Part shown: in pieces, positions 53,551 to 62,221 of the stretch
Position numbering within the stretch: the first letter of the stretch is position 1
Layout: every line of letters starts with the position of its first letter
DNA from: Arthrobacter antioxidans
Lineage (GTDB): Bacteria > Actinomycetota > Actinomycetes > Actinomycetales > Micrococcaceae
DNA: 64,000 nt
Direction of reading: 5' to 3'
Assembly (NCBI RefSeq): GCF_023100725.1
Contig: NZ_CP095501.1
Span: 3,348,001 to 3,412,000 of the forward strand
Program-made: the position numbers and the translations under genes
Notes under the pieces: generated by a model
What the model was told of the DNA's origin: nothing
Database searches by the model: none
The model's input: the letters and a program-made list of their open reading frames with translations, nothing else

Positions 53551-54633
53551 ATGCGCATCGCAGTCATCGGCGCCACCGGAAATGTCGGCACCGCGGTTCT
53601 GTCCCGACTCCACCGCGCCGCCGAGGAACGGGAGGCGACCCCGCGGCAGGGCGCCGCCACGGCCGATCCCCCGGAGGCCCTCTCGATCATCGCGGTGGCA
53701 CGGACCATCCCCGCCACGGACCGCCTCCCCTACGCGGGCGTCGACTGGCACGCCCTCGACATCGGGACCGACGAGGGCCGGGATGCCCTGACGGCGGCGC
53801 TCTCCGGCGTGGACGCCGTCGTACACCTCGCCTGGGCCATCCAGCCCAACCGGGACGAGGAGGCCATGCACCGGACCAACGTCACCGGTACCGCTCATGT
53901 GCTGCAGGCGGCCGCCGCGGCGGGCGTACGCCAGGTGGTCTGTGCGTCCTCCGTCGGCGCCTATTCCCCCTCGGACAAGACCCCCCGCAGGGACGAGTCC
54001 TGGCCGACCGGCGGCATCCGCTCCTCCCACTACAGCCGGCACAAGGCCGAGCAGGAGAGGCTGCTGGACGTGTTCGAGCGGGACAACCCCGACATCGCGG
54101 TGGCGCGGCTGCGGCCCGCGCTGATCTTCCAGGGCCAGGCGGGGAGCGAGATCGGCCGGTACTTCCTGGGGCCGCTCGTGCCGAAGATCGTGCTCGGCGG
54201 CCTGCCGCTGCCGCTGCTGCCCGTCCCCGGCTCCTTCATCTTCCAGGCCGTGCATGCGGAGGACGTGGCCGATGCCTACTGGCGCGTGGTGGTGCAGCGT
54301 GCCTCCGGCGCCTTCAACATCGCCGCCGAGCCGGAACTCACCCCCGAACGCGTCGCCGACCTGCTGGGCGCACGGCGTGTCATCGGCCTGCCCGTCCGGG
54401 TGCTCCGCGCGCTCGTCGGCGCGAGCTGGGCGCTCGGCGTCCAGCGCACGGATCCGGGCTGGATCGACATGGCCGCCGGGAGTCCCGTCATGGACACCAC
54501 GCGTGCACGCACCGAACTGGGCTGGGAGCCGCGCCACTCCTCGAGGGACGCCCTGGCGGAGGTCCTGGCCGGGCTCCGCCGCGGCGCCGGCCGCAGCGGC
54601 TCCCCGAAGCTGCACCCCCGCTCGGGCGCCTGA
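53551..54633 (+). CDS. NAD-dependent epimerase/dehydratase-like SDR
   Basis: A 360-residue extended SDR. The nucleotide motif is GATGNVG (7-13); the catalytic Tyr-Lys pair is in SSHYSRHKAEQE near residue 165, and VVCASSVGAYSP carries the serine. C-terminal blocks include FNIAAEPELTPERVADLLG. Substrate unknown. AGGAG seven bases before the ATG supports the start. It converges on the histidine kinase gene, with only ten bases between stops. Confidence 0.8.
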   Translation: MRIAVIGATGNVGTAVLSRLHRAAEEREATPRQGAATADPPEALSIIAVARTIPATDRLPYAGVDWHALDIGTDEGRDALTAALSGVDAVVHLAWAIQPNRDEEAMHRTNVTGTAHVLQAAAAAGVRQVVCASSVGAYSPSDKTPRRDESWPTGGIRSSHYSRHKAEQERLLDVFERDNPDIAVARLRPALIFQGQAGSEIGRYFLGPLVPKIVLGGLPLPLLPVPGSFIFQAVHAEDVADAYWRVVVQRASGAFNIAAEPELTPERVADLLGARRVIGLPVRVLRALVGASWALGVQRTDPGWIDMAAGSPVMDTTRARTELGWEPRHSSRDALAEVLAGLRRGAGRSGSPKLHPRSGA

Positions 54634-54643
54634 GCGGGAGGGC

Positions 54644-56713
54644 TCAGGGCGTGCGGACCCGCGGCGCCTCGGTGCCGGCGACCAGCGGGACGCCCTCGGG
54701 CAGCTGGTCCGGCACTCCGGGAAGACTGACCGTGAATTCGGCGCCGCCCCCCTCGACGTTGCGGACCCTGATCGACCCGCCGTGGCCTTCGGCGATCCGC
54801 CGGCAGATGGCCAGTCCCAGGCCGGTGCCTGTGGCCTGATTCAGCCCGTTCTCGGACCGGTGGAATTCCTCGAACACGCGCTCCAGGTCCGCGCCCGGGA
54901 TGCCGATGCCGTTGTCGCGCACCCGGATCTCGGTCCTGCCGCTCGAGACGTCCATCGAGGTGCGGACCGCCACCTCGGCCGAGCCGTCGGTCCGCCCGTA
55001 CTTCATGGCATTGCCCACGAGGTTCTCCATGAGCTGCAGGAAGAGCCGCTCGTCGGCATACACCGGGTGCGGCGCGTGGACGTCGAAGCGCACGTCGGGC
55101 AGGTGCGTCCCGGGCAGCGCGGTCCGCAGATCGATGATGCCCTCGACGACACGGCCGACGTCGATCCTCGAGGCGGTCATCCGCTCCTCCTTCGCCAGGC
55201 TGTAGGCGAGGAGGTTGCGGATGAGGTTCCGCATGCGGAGGCTCGCCTGCTGCAGGCGTTCGATGCTCGCCTGCCGCTCGGAGGGCGGCAGGTCGGGGTC
55301 CTCGAGCATCTCGAGCCAGCCGTCGAAGACCGTCAGGGGTGTCAGGAGGTCGTGGGCGACGACGGACGCGAAGCGGCCGAGGTCCCGCTGGTGCGCCCGC
55401 TCGTCGGTGACGTTCCGCATCACCACGAGCGCCCCGCGCCGGCCGGGCAGCGGCATCGCGTCGACGGAGAGGTGCACGAGCTCGCCGGACCCATGGACGA
55501 GGTCCAGGTCCATCCGCTCCGTCACCGATCCCTGGAGGGCCAGGGTCAGCGGGTTGTCTTCCTCCTCCAGCTGCACCCCATCGGGCCGGGTGACCTGGTA
55601 GTCGCGCCGCCACACCTCACCGGGTCGCGCCGTCCCCGACCCGAGCCACCGCTCGCTCACGGCGTTCTGGAAGATCAGGCGGCGGTCCGGTCCCGCGACG
55701 AGCACGCCGTCGTTCATGCGACCGATCACGAGGTCGCGCAGGTCCGCCGCGGCCTTCGCCTCGTCGGTGGCGCGGTACAGGCGGTCGATCAGGCGGCGGC
55801 GCTCGTCCATGCTGAGCGCCAGGACGGCGGAGAGCGAGAAGGCGATGAACATGAAGGACTGTGCCACGTAGGCACCCACGACCGGCGCGAGGTCCTGGAA
55901 CGGACCGAGTCCGGCCAGGGTGAAGAAGACGAGGAACCCCCCGCTCACCAGTGCATGCAGCATGGCCCACCCGGGGCGCAGCCGGAGACCGGCCCACATG
56001 TGCGCGGGGATGGTGGTGTAGGCGATGGGCAGGGCGGAACCCGCACCGAAGGTGATGACGTAGACCAGCACGGACACCACGACGAGGAGTGCGTATTCGG
56101 CGCGCCGGGCGACGGCGAGCGGTGGCGGGACCTCACCGCGGGCGAGGGCCGCGATGCTCGCTGCGGCGACGATACCGAGGGATCCGATCGCCGTCAGCGA
56201 CACCGCATGGCGGACCAGCCACGGGATGAAGGACGCGAACGGATCGGAGCCACCCTCGAGCGCGACGCCGAGGACGATGAAGAGGGCGCCGATGGAACAT
56301 GCCCCGAGCGCCACCAGTCCGAGGCGAAGATAGTCCCCCACGGTCCGCACGCAGACGGACGGCACCAGGCGCCGGAAGAAGTAGACGGCCACCGCGGTCT
56401 GTGCGACGCTCCCGAACGCGACCGCGAAGGCCAAAGGGGCGCTGAGGCCGGTGATCAGGTTCACGCCGGCCAGGAGCGGCACGGTGACGACGAGGGCGAC
56501 GGCGAGATCGCGCCGGGTACGTGAGGCCCACAGCCCCCAGAGGAAGTTGATCCCCGCCGCGGGCCAGACCAGCGCGAGGCTGGAGGATTCGAAGGTCGTG
56601 AAGCGTCCGAAGAGGGCGGCGACCACGAGCATCGCGGCGAAGACCGCATGCACCGCGACGGGAGACATCCGTGTCAGCCCCCCAGCGACCGTCCGCATCC
56701 GCCCCTCGTCCAT
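54644..56713 (-). CDS. MASE1-domain sensor histidine kinase
   Basis: A 689-residue membrane kinase. Residues 15-300 are an eight-helix MASE1-type sensor (LVWPAAGINFLWGLWASR near the start). A PAS-like domain follows (VIGRMNDGVLVAGPDRRLIF, about 345-440). The dimerisation helix has the phosphoacceptor histidine in VVAHDLLTPLTVFDGW, and the ATPase domain shows N box NLVGNAMKYG, G1 VRDNGIGIPG and G2 GTGLGLAICRR. No response regulator is adjacent. AGTGTA on plus (56794-56799; TACACT on minus) is a possible -10 about 80 bases upstream; the 195-base gap is otherwise plain. Confidence 0.88.
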   Translation of the reverse strand: MDEGRMRTVAGGLTRMSPVAVHAVFAAMLVVAALFGRFTTFESSSLALVWPAAGINFLWGLWASRTRRDLAVALVVTVPLLAGVNLITGLSAPLAFAVAFGSVAQTAVAVYFFRRLVPSVCVRTVGDYLRLGLVALGACSIGALFIVLGVALEGGSDPFASFIPWLVRHAVSLTAIGSLGIVAAASIAALARGEVPPPLAVARRAEYALLVVVSVLVYVITFGAGSALPIAYTTIPAHMWAGLRLRPGWAMLHALVSGGFLVFFTLAGLGPFQDLAPVVGAYVAQSFMFIAFSLSAVLALSMDERRRLIDRLYRATDEAKAAADLRDLVIGRMNDGVLVAGPDRRLIFQNAVSERWLGSGTARPGEVWRRDYQVTRPDGVQLEEEDNPLTLALQGSVTERMDLDLVHGSGELVHLSVDAMPLPGRRGALVVMRNVTDERAHQRDLGRFASVVAHDLLTPLTVFDGWLEMLEDPDLPPSERQASIERLQQASLRMRNLIRNLLAYSLAKEERMTASRIDVGRVVEGIIDLRTALPGTHLPDVRFDVHAPHPVYADERLFLQLMENLVGNAMKYGRTDGSAEVAVRTSMDVSSGRTEIRVRDNGIGIPGADLERVFEEFHRSENGLNQATGTGLGLAICRRIAEGHGGSIRVRNVEGGGAEFTVSLPGVPDQLPEGVPLVAGTEAPRVRTP

Positions 56714-56908
56714 CCCATCCCGTGCCGGAATCCTGCGTCCCGCGGTCGAGACCGGACCTCGCAGGGGCGGCCGGAAAGGCGCCGCCGTTGCACAGTGTAC
56801 TTGCTACTTTTCCATCCTGCCCGCTCCCACGCCCACGGACGAGCCCGAGGGCGGGAGCACGGCGATCGGCTCCGGCCGAGGGCCGGGACCGACCGCCGAA
56901 GGTGCCGA

Positions 56909-57952
56909 CTACCCGAGGGTGGCCGTGTCGATCACGAAGCGGTAGCGGACGTCGGAGGACAGGACGCGCTCGTAGGCCTCGTTGATGGCGTCGGCGGAGA
57001 TCAGTTCGATCTCGGGTGCGATGCCGTGCTCGGCGCAGAAGTCGAGCATCTCCTGCGTCTCGCGGATGCCACCGATGCCCGATCCCGCGAAGGAGCGCCG
57101 CTGGTTGAACAGCGTGAACACATGCAGCGGAAGGGCGTCGGCGGGGGCGCCGACGTTGACCATGGTCCCGTTCAGGCCGAGCAGCCCGAGGTGCGCGTCC
57201 AGGTCGATCTTGGCGCTCACGGTGTTGATGATGAGGTCGAAGGTGTTCGCGAGCTGCTTGAACGTGTCCGGGTCGCTCGTGGCGTAGTAGTGCTCGGCGC
57301 CGAAGCGCTTGCCGTCCTCCTGCTTGCTGAGGCTCTGCGAGAGCACGGTGACCTCGGCGCCCATCGCCGAGGCGATCTTGACGGCCATGTGCCCGAGCCC
57401 ACCCATGCCGACGACCGCGACCTTCTTGCCCGGGCCCGCGTTCCAGTGGGACAGCGGCGAGTAGGTGGTGATACCCGCGCAGAGCAGGGGGGCGGCCGCC
57501 TCGTAGGGGATGCTCTCGGGCACGGTGAGGACGAAGTCCTCGTCGACCACGATGTGCGTCGAGTAGCCGCCCTGCGTGATCGAACCGTCGCGGTCCACGG
57601 CCCCGTAGGTCCCGATGTTGCCGTTGAGGCAGTACTGCTCCTCACCCTCCAGGCAGTTCGCGCACTCGCGGCAGGAATTCACCATGCAGCCGACCCCCAC
57701 GCGGTCGCCGACCTTGTGACGGGTCGCCCCACTGCCGGCTTCCTCGACGACGCCCACGATCTCGTGGCCGACGGTCAGCGGGTACTGCTGGGGCCCCCAC
57801 TCGCCGCGTACCGTGTGGATGTCCGAATGGCAGATCCCGGCGTAGGCGATCTTGATGAGGACGTCCTTCGCGCCGACGTCGCGGCGCTCGATGGTCGTCG
57901 GGATGAGCGGGTCCGTGGCGGACGGTGCAGCATAGGACTTGACGGTCTTCAT
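56909..57952 (-). CDS. Zinc-dependent NAD(P) alcohol dehydrogenase (YahK/CAD type)
   Basis: A 347-residue medium-chain dehydrogenase. Catalytic zinc ligands are the Cys in [11 protein letters not shown] and the His-Glu in VGHEIVG; the structural zinc cysteines are in [17 protein letters not shown]. The Rossmann motif is [13 protein letters not shown] near residue 180. It resembles cinnamyl alcohol dehydrogenase/YahK aldehyde reductases with broad substrates and probable NADPH preference. A good AGGAACC precedes the ATG. It is monocistronic. Confidence 0.88.
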   Translation of the reverse strand: MKTVKSYAAPSATDPLIPTTIERRDVGAKDVLIKIAYAGICHSDIHTVRGEWGPQQYPLTVGHEIVGVVEEAGSGATRHKVGDRVGVGCMVNSCRECANCLEGEEQYCLNGNIGTYGAVDRDGSITQGGYSTHIVVDEDFVLTVPESIPYEAAAPLLCAGITTYSPLSHWNAGPGKKVAVVGMGGLGHMAVKIASAMGAEVTVLSQSLSKQEDGKRFGAEHYYATSDPDTFKQLANTFDLIINTVSAKIDLDAHLGLLGLNGTMVNVGAPADALPLHVFTLFNQRRSFAGSGIGGIRETQEMLDFCAEHGIAPEIELISADAINEAYERVLSSDVRYRFVIDTATLG

Positions 57953-58162
57953 GAGGTTCCTTCTGAGGAATGGGGGACACGGCTCGCAGAGTTGCGGGCG
58001 GTGAGTCCGGTGGGTGTCGTCCGGCGCGGATCGGCGAGGCGGGATCGGCTGGAGGTGAGCGCGTCATGGGCGTGCCGATGGTTTCTCACTGTTCCAACGG
58101 TACGGCCGATCGCGGGCGCGCGGGTGCCACCCGGTATCTGCCCCGTCGGACCCGGACGTACC

Positions 58163-58558
58163 CTATGCTGTCCGCTCGCCGATCAGCCAGGCGACGGCCG
58201 CCGACTCCTGGGTGAAGTACCGGCTCGGCGTGGCCGACCGGTAGTTGAAGGCCGTGAGGACCCTGCCCACCTCGTCGACCCCCACCACACCCGTCCGCAG
58301 GGAGCAGGTGTCCTCGATGAGCAGGCGCCGGGCCTCCGGGGTGAGCCCGTCGACCAGCCCGATGTTCACCAGGAGCGGGCGCCTGCCCTGCGGCGACGCC
58401 GCAGTCACGGCGGCCGTCGTCGAGCGCACGTCATCGGCGCCGATCGTGATCCCCGCCGCCCATTCGATGCGCAGGAAGTCGCCGTCGTCCGTGAGCGTGT
58501 AGCGGGCCTGCTCCCCAGCGTCCCCGATCATCTGCATCCGTTCCTGTCGGTCCCGCAT
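58163..58558 (-). CDS. STAS/SpoIIAA-like small protein
   Basis: A 131-residue soluble protein. The pattern (YTLTDDGDFLRIEWAAGITI then RRPLLVNIGLVDGLTPEARR) looks like the SpoIIAA/STAS-like fold found in many Arthrobacter proteins, with a serine-lacking loop. No kinase or phosphatase of anti-sigma type is adjacent. Start could be Met1 at 58558 or Met8 or Met10. Function is unknown. Confidence 0.55.
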   Translation of the reverse strand: MRDRQERMQMIGDAGEQARYTLTDDGDFLRIEWAAGITIGADDVRSTTAAVTAASPQGRRPLLVNIGLVDGLTPEARRLLIEDTCSLRTGVVGVDEVGRVLTAFNYRSATPSRYFTQESAAVAWLIGERTA

Positions 58559-58682
58559 CCGATCCTAGGCGCCACGGGCCGGCTCGGCCCCCACCGCGGA
58601 GGCTGCGGTGATCCATTGTCGCCCGGACGGCATCCGGTGGAGGATGGGACGAGCCACCCCGGACGATCTCAAGGAGCACTCC

Positions 58683-60053
58683 ATGGACCACACGTTCGAT
58701 GTCCTCGTCATCGGCGGTGGGCCCGCCGGCATGGCGGCCGCCACGCGCGCGGCCGAACTCGGGGCGCGCACCGCCGTCGTCGAACGCTCCGCGCTCGGCG
58801 GGACGTGCGTGAACTCGGGGTGCGTCCCCACCCGGGTGCTCGCCAAGACCGCACGGCTGTTCCGCGAGGTCCGCACGGCCTACGACTACGGGATCGTCGT
58901 CGCCGAACCCTCCGTGGACTGGGACAGGACGGTGCAGCGGGTGCGCGCCACGGTGGCGCGGGTGCTCGATGCCAAGGGTTACGGAGCCACGATGGAACGC
59001 CTCGCCATCGACCTCATCGAGGGCGACGCCGAACTCACGGGCGAGCACACCGTCGTCGTGGACGGCCGGGAGATCACGGCCGGTGCGATCATCCTGTGCA
59101 TCGGCGGCAGCGGCCGCCGCCTGCCCATCGAGGGCGCGGAGCTCGCCGTCCTGCCGCACGAGGTCCTGGACCTCCCGAGCCTGCCCGGCACCGTCGCCAT
59201 CATCGGCGGCGGACACACAGGAGCCCAGATGACCACCATCTTCGACGCCATGGGCTCGGAGGTCCTCCTCCTCGACGTCGCACCGCGCATCCTGATGACG
59301 GAGGACGAGGACGTCGCGGAGGTCGTCACCGCCAGCTTCCGCGGCAGGGGTATCCGGGTGGAGGCAGGCATCAGCGGTGTCGACGGCATCCGCCGGGGCG
59401 ACGGCGGCCTCACGCTCACCTGGCAGCGCGACGAGGAACCGGAGTCCGTCACCGTGGATGCCGTCGTCATGGCGGCCGGGTGGCCCGCGAACCTCGCCGG
59501 GCTGGGCCTCGACGCGGCGGGCGTCCGGACCACGCGCTCCTTCATCCCGGTGGACAACTATCTGCGGTCCAACGTGCCGCACATCTTCGTGGCGGGCGAC
59601 GCGAACGGCACCAGCATGCTGGTGCAGGCGGCCGTCTTCGAGGGTGAGACCGCGGCCGAGAACGCCGTGATGGGCGCCATGCGGACCACACCGCACCACC
59701 TCCTGCCCGAGGGCGGCTTCACCGACCCCGATTACGCGGGCGTGGGGCTGACGGAGGCCCAGGCGAGGGAACGCGACGCGGAATGCCACGCCGTCACCGT
59801 GCCCTACGCCGCCGTCGAACGGCCCATCATCGACGACCGCGAGCAGGGCTTCCTCAAACTCGTGATCGACCGGCGCCGCGAATTGATCCTCGGCGCACAC
59901 GCGGTGGGCGAGAACGCCGTCGAGGTCATCACCGCCGTGGCCGCCGCCATGGCAGCGGGCACCGACCTCGCGACGCTGGCCCGGGTGAAGTTCGCCTACC
60001 CCACGTACAGCGCGATCATCGGACAGGCGGCCAGGGCCGGCCTCCACAGCTGA
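58683..60053 (+). CDS. Pyridine nucleotide-disulfide oxidoreductase, Lpd-like without catalytic His/Glu
   Basis: A 456-residue flavoprotein. FAD motif GGGPAG (11-16) is followed by the redox-active pair Cys42-Cys47 (GGTCVNSGCVP). NAD-binding GGGHTGAQ is near residue 180, and the second FAD block is IFVAGDANGTSML. In dihydrolipoamide dehydrogenase the C-terminal segment carries HxHPTxSE; here it is FAYPTYSAII, so both the catalytic His and Glu are replaced. That resembles transhydrogenase or quinone-reductase relatives rather than true Lpd. CAAGGAG precedes the ATG at 58683. Confidence 0.82.
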   Translation: MDHTFDVLVIGGGPAGMAAATRAAELGARTAVVERSALGGTCVNSGCVPTRVLAKTARLFREVRTAYDYGIVVAEPSVDWDRTVQRVRATVARVLDAKGYGATMERLAIDLIEGDAELTGEHTVVVDGREITAGAIILCIGGSGRRLPIEGAELAVLPHEVLDLPSLPGTVAIIGGGHTGAQMTTIFDAMGSEVLLLDVAPRILMTEDEDVAEVVTASFRGRGIRVEAGISGVDGIRRGDGGLTLTWQRDEEPESVTVDAVVMAAGWPANLAGLGLDAAGVRTTRSFIPVDNYLRSNVPHIFVAGDANGTSMLVQAAVFEGETAAENAVMGAMRTTPHHLLPEGGFTDPDYAGVGLTEAQARERDAECHAVTVPYAAVERPIIDDREQGFLKLVIDRRRELILGAHAVGENAVEVITAVAAAMAAGTDLATLARVKFAYPTYSAIIGQAARAGLHS

Positions 60054-60091
60054 TATCGCGGCCTACCCGCCGCCGGACAGTCCACACGGCC

Positions 60092-60125
60092 CGTTCCCGC
60101 CGCCGTACCCACGGGGCCGGGAACG
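60092..60125. terminator. Hairpin between convergent genes
   Basis: CGTTCCCG (60092-60099) pairs with CGGGAACG (60118-60125); the 18-base loop contains a small inner stem CCGT/ACGG. It separates the flavoprotein and GNAT genes. Confidence 0.5.
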
Positions 60126-60130
60126 CCGGG

Positions 60131-60814
60131 TCAGGAGGTGCGGGCCAGCGTCCGGTACTGCGGATTCTCCTGCAGGAAGAGCCGGACCGCCTCGCATCCG
60201 GGGACGAGGTCCAGCCGGCGCTTGTGTGCGCTGAGGACCGCACGCCGCATCAGCACGCGGCCCAGGCCGCGCTGCTCGTAACCCGGCATCCCGACCAGCG
60301 CCCGCAGGGTCAGTTGCCCTCCGTGCATCGAGTACTCGAGATAGGCGGCGAGGCCGCCGTCCACGAACAGTTCGAACCGCGACCCGAACGCCGAGTCCTT
60401 GACAACCCCCCGGGAGATCGTGGCGTCCGGGTGGGCGGCGACCCGGCGGGCCCGGCGCTCGATCTCGCCGACCGCCGCCGCGTACCGTTCGCCGGCCTGG
60501 TCGGGCGGGAAGGCGGCGTCGAGCAGGCGGAACATCCTGTTCGCGAGGCCGCGGAGATCGGCCACGGACGCGGTGCCGACGTCGAACGCCGCGGCGTCCT
60601 CCATCCAGTGCGCTTCGCGCTCCCGCTTCGTGGGAGGCACGACGACGGCCGCGTCCGGGCCGTCGGCGACGGTCGGCAGGGTCGGCAGGGTCGGCAGGGT
60701 CGGCAGGGTCGGCAGGGTCGGCAGGGTCGGCAGGGTCGGCAGGGTCGGCAGGGCGTGGAGTGCCGGGCCATCGGCTGCACCGGTGATATCGGGAACGGTG
60801 GATGGTTCTGTCAT
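60131..60814 (-). CDS. GNAT acetyltransferase-like protein with LPT tripeptide repeat
   Basis: A 227-residue protein. The last 90 residues match the small YjdJ/GCN5-like acetyltransferase domain (PF14542 type): FELFVDGGLAAYLEYSM, ALVGMPGYEQRGLGRVLMRRA with the acetyl-CoA loop, and LVPGCEAVRLFLQENPQY. The middle 100 residues are a helical domain of unknown type. The N-terminal 30-55 region is nine perfect Leu-Pro-Thr repeats. Start at 60814 chosen by AGGTCC-type leader and codon context; the longer open frame is rejected. Such small GNATs have no defined substrate. Confidence 0.75.
   Translation of the reverse strand: MTEPSTVPDITGAADGPALHALPTLPTLPTLPTLPTLPTLPTLPTLPTVADGPDAAVVVPPTKREREAHWMEDAAAFDVGTASVADLRGLANRMFRLLDAAFPPDQAGERYAAAVGEIERRARRVAAHPDATISRGVVKDSAFGSRFELFVDGGLAAYLEYSMHGGQLTLRALVGMPGYEQRGLGRVLMRRAVLSAHKRRLDLVPGCEAVRLFLQENPQYRTLARTS
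60672..60752. repeat. 9-bp tandem repeat (9 perfect units)
   Basis: Nine identical copies of GTCGGCAGG. On the minus strand they encode nine Leu-Pro-Thr tripeptides inside the GNAT-like gene. Perfect identity suggests recent expansion or active slippage. Confidence 0.95.
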
Positions 60815-61022
60815 GGAGGTCCGATGATGGTCAGGAGACCGAGGCCTGCTGCTAGACCGTGGCAGGAGGAACGCTAGCCGGTACCACCCCCGGAATTTCC
60901 TGGACGGCCCACCGACGCCCGGTCGGCCACCCGCCCGGACGTCTCGTGCGGCCCTGCTACTGTTGCAGCCATCCATATTGCAAGGGCGCTTGGTTCTTCA
61001 CGAGCGGCAGGACGGCGGGGCG

Positions 61023-61331
61023 ATGACCGACAAGAAATTCACTGTGACCGAGGAATCCACGAGCAAGCACCCCCATGACTGGGGGCGCGCCATGGCGGTG
61101 GCCATCAGCCGCCTGACGGACCTGGCGCGTGAGGCCGGAGACACCGTGCACGACGAGGCCCTGATCGGCGAGGAGCTCCAGCTCTTCGTGGAGGACACCG
61201 AGGACGGCGTGAACATCAGCATGTCCTGGACTCCCGGGGAGCAGGCCTCGCCCCCCGCGGAGACACCCGCCCGTCCGGCGGAGGGCATCACAGGAGAGGA
61301 CGGCGGAGCCGGCCACGGCACGGCCGGCTAG
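61023..61331 (+). CDS. Hypothetical protein
   Basis: A 102-residue soluble protein, not recognised. Residues 1-70 look like a compact alpha/beta unit (WGRAMAVAISRLTDLAREAG, then GEELQLFVEDTEDGVNISM); the rest is a Pro/Ala/Gly-rich tail. The ATG at 61023 follows a weak purine-rich leader. It is flanked by a 208-base gene-free stretch on its left in which I see no clear element. Confidence 0.5.
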   Translation: MTDKKFTVTEESTSKHPHDWGRAMAVAISRLTDLAREAGDTVHDEALIGEELQLFVEDTEDGVNISMSWTPGEQASPPAETPARPAEGITGEDGGAGHGTAG

Positions 61332-61472
61332 CGCATCGAACCCGTAGGCGGCAGCACCGACCGAGACGGCCGGTGAGCGCAAGCGTGGGCTGCCGGACGC
61401 ATCAGTAAGCAGACTGATGAACCTGTGCGTAGGGTGGGAGGGAAGCACCCGGCCGACTACGCGGAGGACAGC

Positions 61473-61742
61473 ATGAGCGAACGAAAGAACCCCGATCCCT
61501 CGAATGCGGGAAACCCCGACCCGGAGGAGATGAACCTGACGGGACTCGAGCCCGGTGGCGGCGTCCCCCCGGGCGAGACACCTCCCGGAGAAGCCAGCAC
61601 CACCTGGCAGCAGCCGACCATCGAGAACAAGACCCAGTCCAAGGGCGTCACCGGGCTCTGGATCGGCGTCATCGCCGTCGTCGTGCTCCTGGTCCTGCTG
61701 TTCATCGTCGGCAACATCATCGGGCTGTTCAATCTGACCTGA
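61473..61742 (+). CDS. Small membrane protein, DUF6480-like
   Basis: An 89-residue protein with a Pro/Gly-rich N-terminal half containing LEPGGGVPPGETPPGEAS and one hydrophobic helix near the C-terminus (residues about 62-84). The motif LEPGGGVPPGETPP is what I associate with DUF6480, from memory. GGAGG seven bases before the ATG supports the start. It ends right before a very strong terminator. Confidence 0.6.
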   Translation: MSERKNPDPSNAGNPDPEEMNLTGLEPGGGVPPGETPPGEASTTWQQPTIENKTQSKGVTGLWIGVIAVVVLLVLLFIVGNIIGLFNLT

Positions 61743-61747
61743 GCGGC

Positions 61748-61796
61748 CCTGCACCACGAAGCCCCCGTCCGGTGGACGGGGGCTTCGTGGTGCAGG
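61748..61796. terminator. 23-bp bidirectional terminator
   Basis: A perfect 23-bp stem (61748-61770 with 61774-61796) and three-base loop GGT, including GAAGCCCCCGTCC / GGACGGGGGCTTC. It lies between the convergent DUF6480-like and PRC-barrel genes. Confidence 0.85.
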
Positions 61797-61804
61797 AGCG
61801 GTGG

Positions 61805-62128
61805 TCAGGCCTCGGCGCCGTCGCGCAGCCCGTAGTGGTCGATCAGGGCCGTCTCCTCCTCCGGGGAGAGCTCGGTGCTGCTGTTGGCGCTGGGCGCGTC
61901 GGAGATCTCCTTCTTCGTCCAGGCGAGGTGGAGGTCGTCGCCCTCGAAGCGCGAGTTCGCCAGGGGCACGTAGTGCTTGCGCGAGTTGAGCAGGCCGAGT
62001 GACACCGTGACCCAGGCGGGGATACCCGATTCCTTCTCGAGGTGCACGTCGTTGACATCGCCGAGCTTCTTGCCCTTGCTGTCCCAGGCCGTCGCGGCCT
62101 GGAGTTTCGTGATTTCGGCCTGAGCCAT
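61805..62128 (-). CDS. PRC-barrel domain protein
   Basis: A 107-residue soluble protein. Residues 10-75 form a PRC-barrel-like unit: AWDSKGKKLGDVNDVHLEKE, then WVTVSLGLLNSRKHYVPL. The acidic C-terminus (ELSPEEETALIDHYG) is typical of actinobacterial PRC-barrel stress-type proteins. Function unknown. GGGAACC precedes the ATG. Confidence 0.78.
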   Translation of the reverse strand: MAQAEITKLQAATAWDSKGKKLGDVNDVHLEKESGIPAWVTVSLGLLNSRKHYVPLANSRFEGDDLHLAWTKKEISDAPSANSSTELSPEEETALIDHYGLRDGAEA

Positions 62129-62221
62129 CGGGGGTTCCCTTCAGTGGACGAGATGGGGTTCGCTTCCCATTCCAGCCCAGATACAGCCCGAGGGCAATCG
62201 ACGCGTCGGGTGCGGCGCCGC

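Noticed and set aside
60672..60752. Possible CRISPR array or integration hot spot
   Set aside because: Contiguous 9-mers without spacers, inside a coding frame.
60815..60976. Extended start for the GNAT-like protein
   Set aside because: The extra 54 residues are Arg/Pro/Gly-rich and antisense-like; the ATG at 60814 is better placed.
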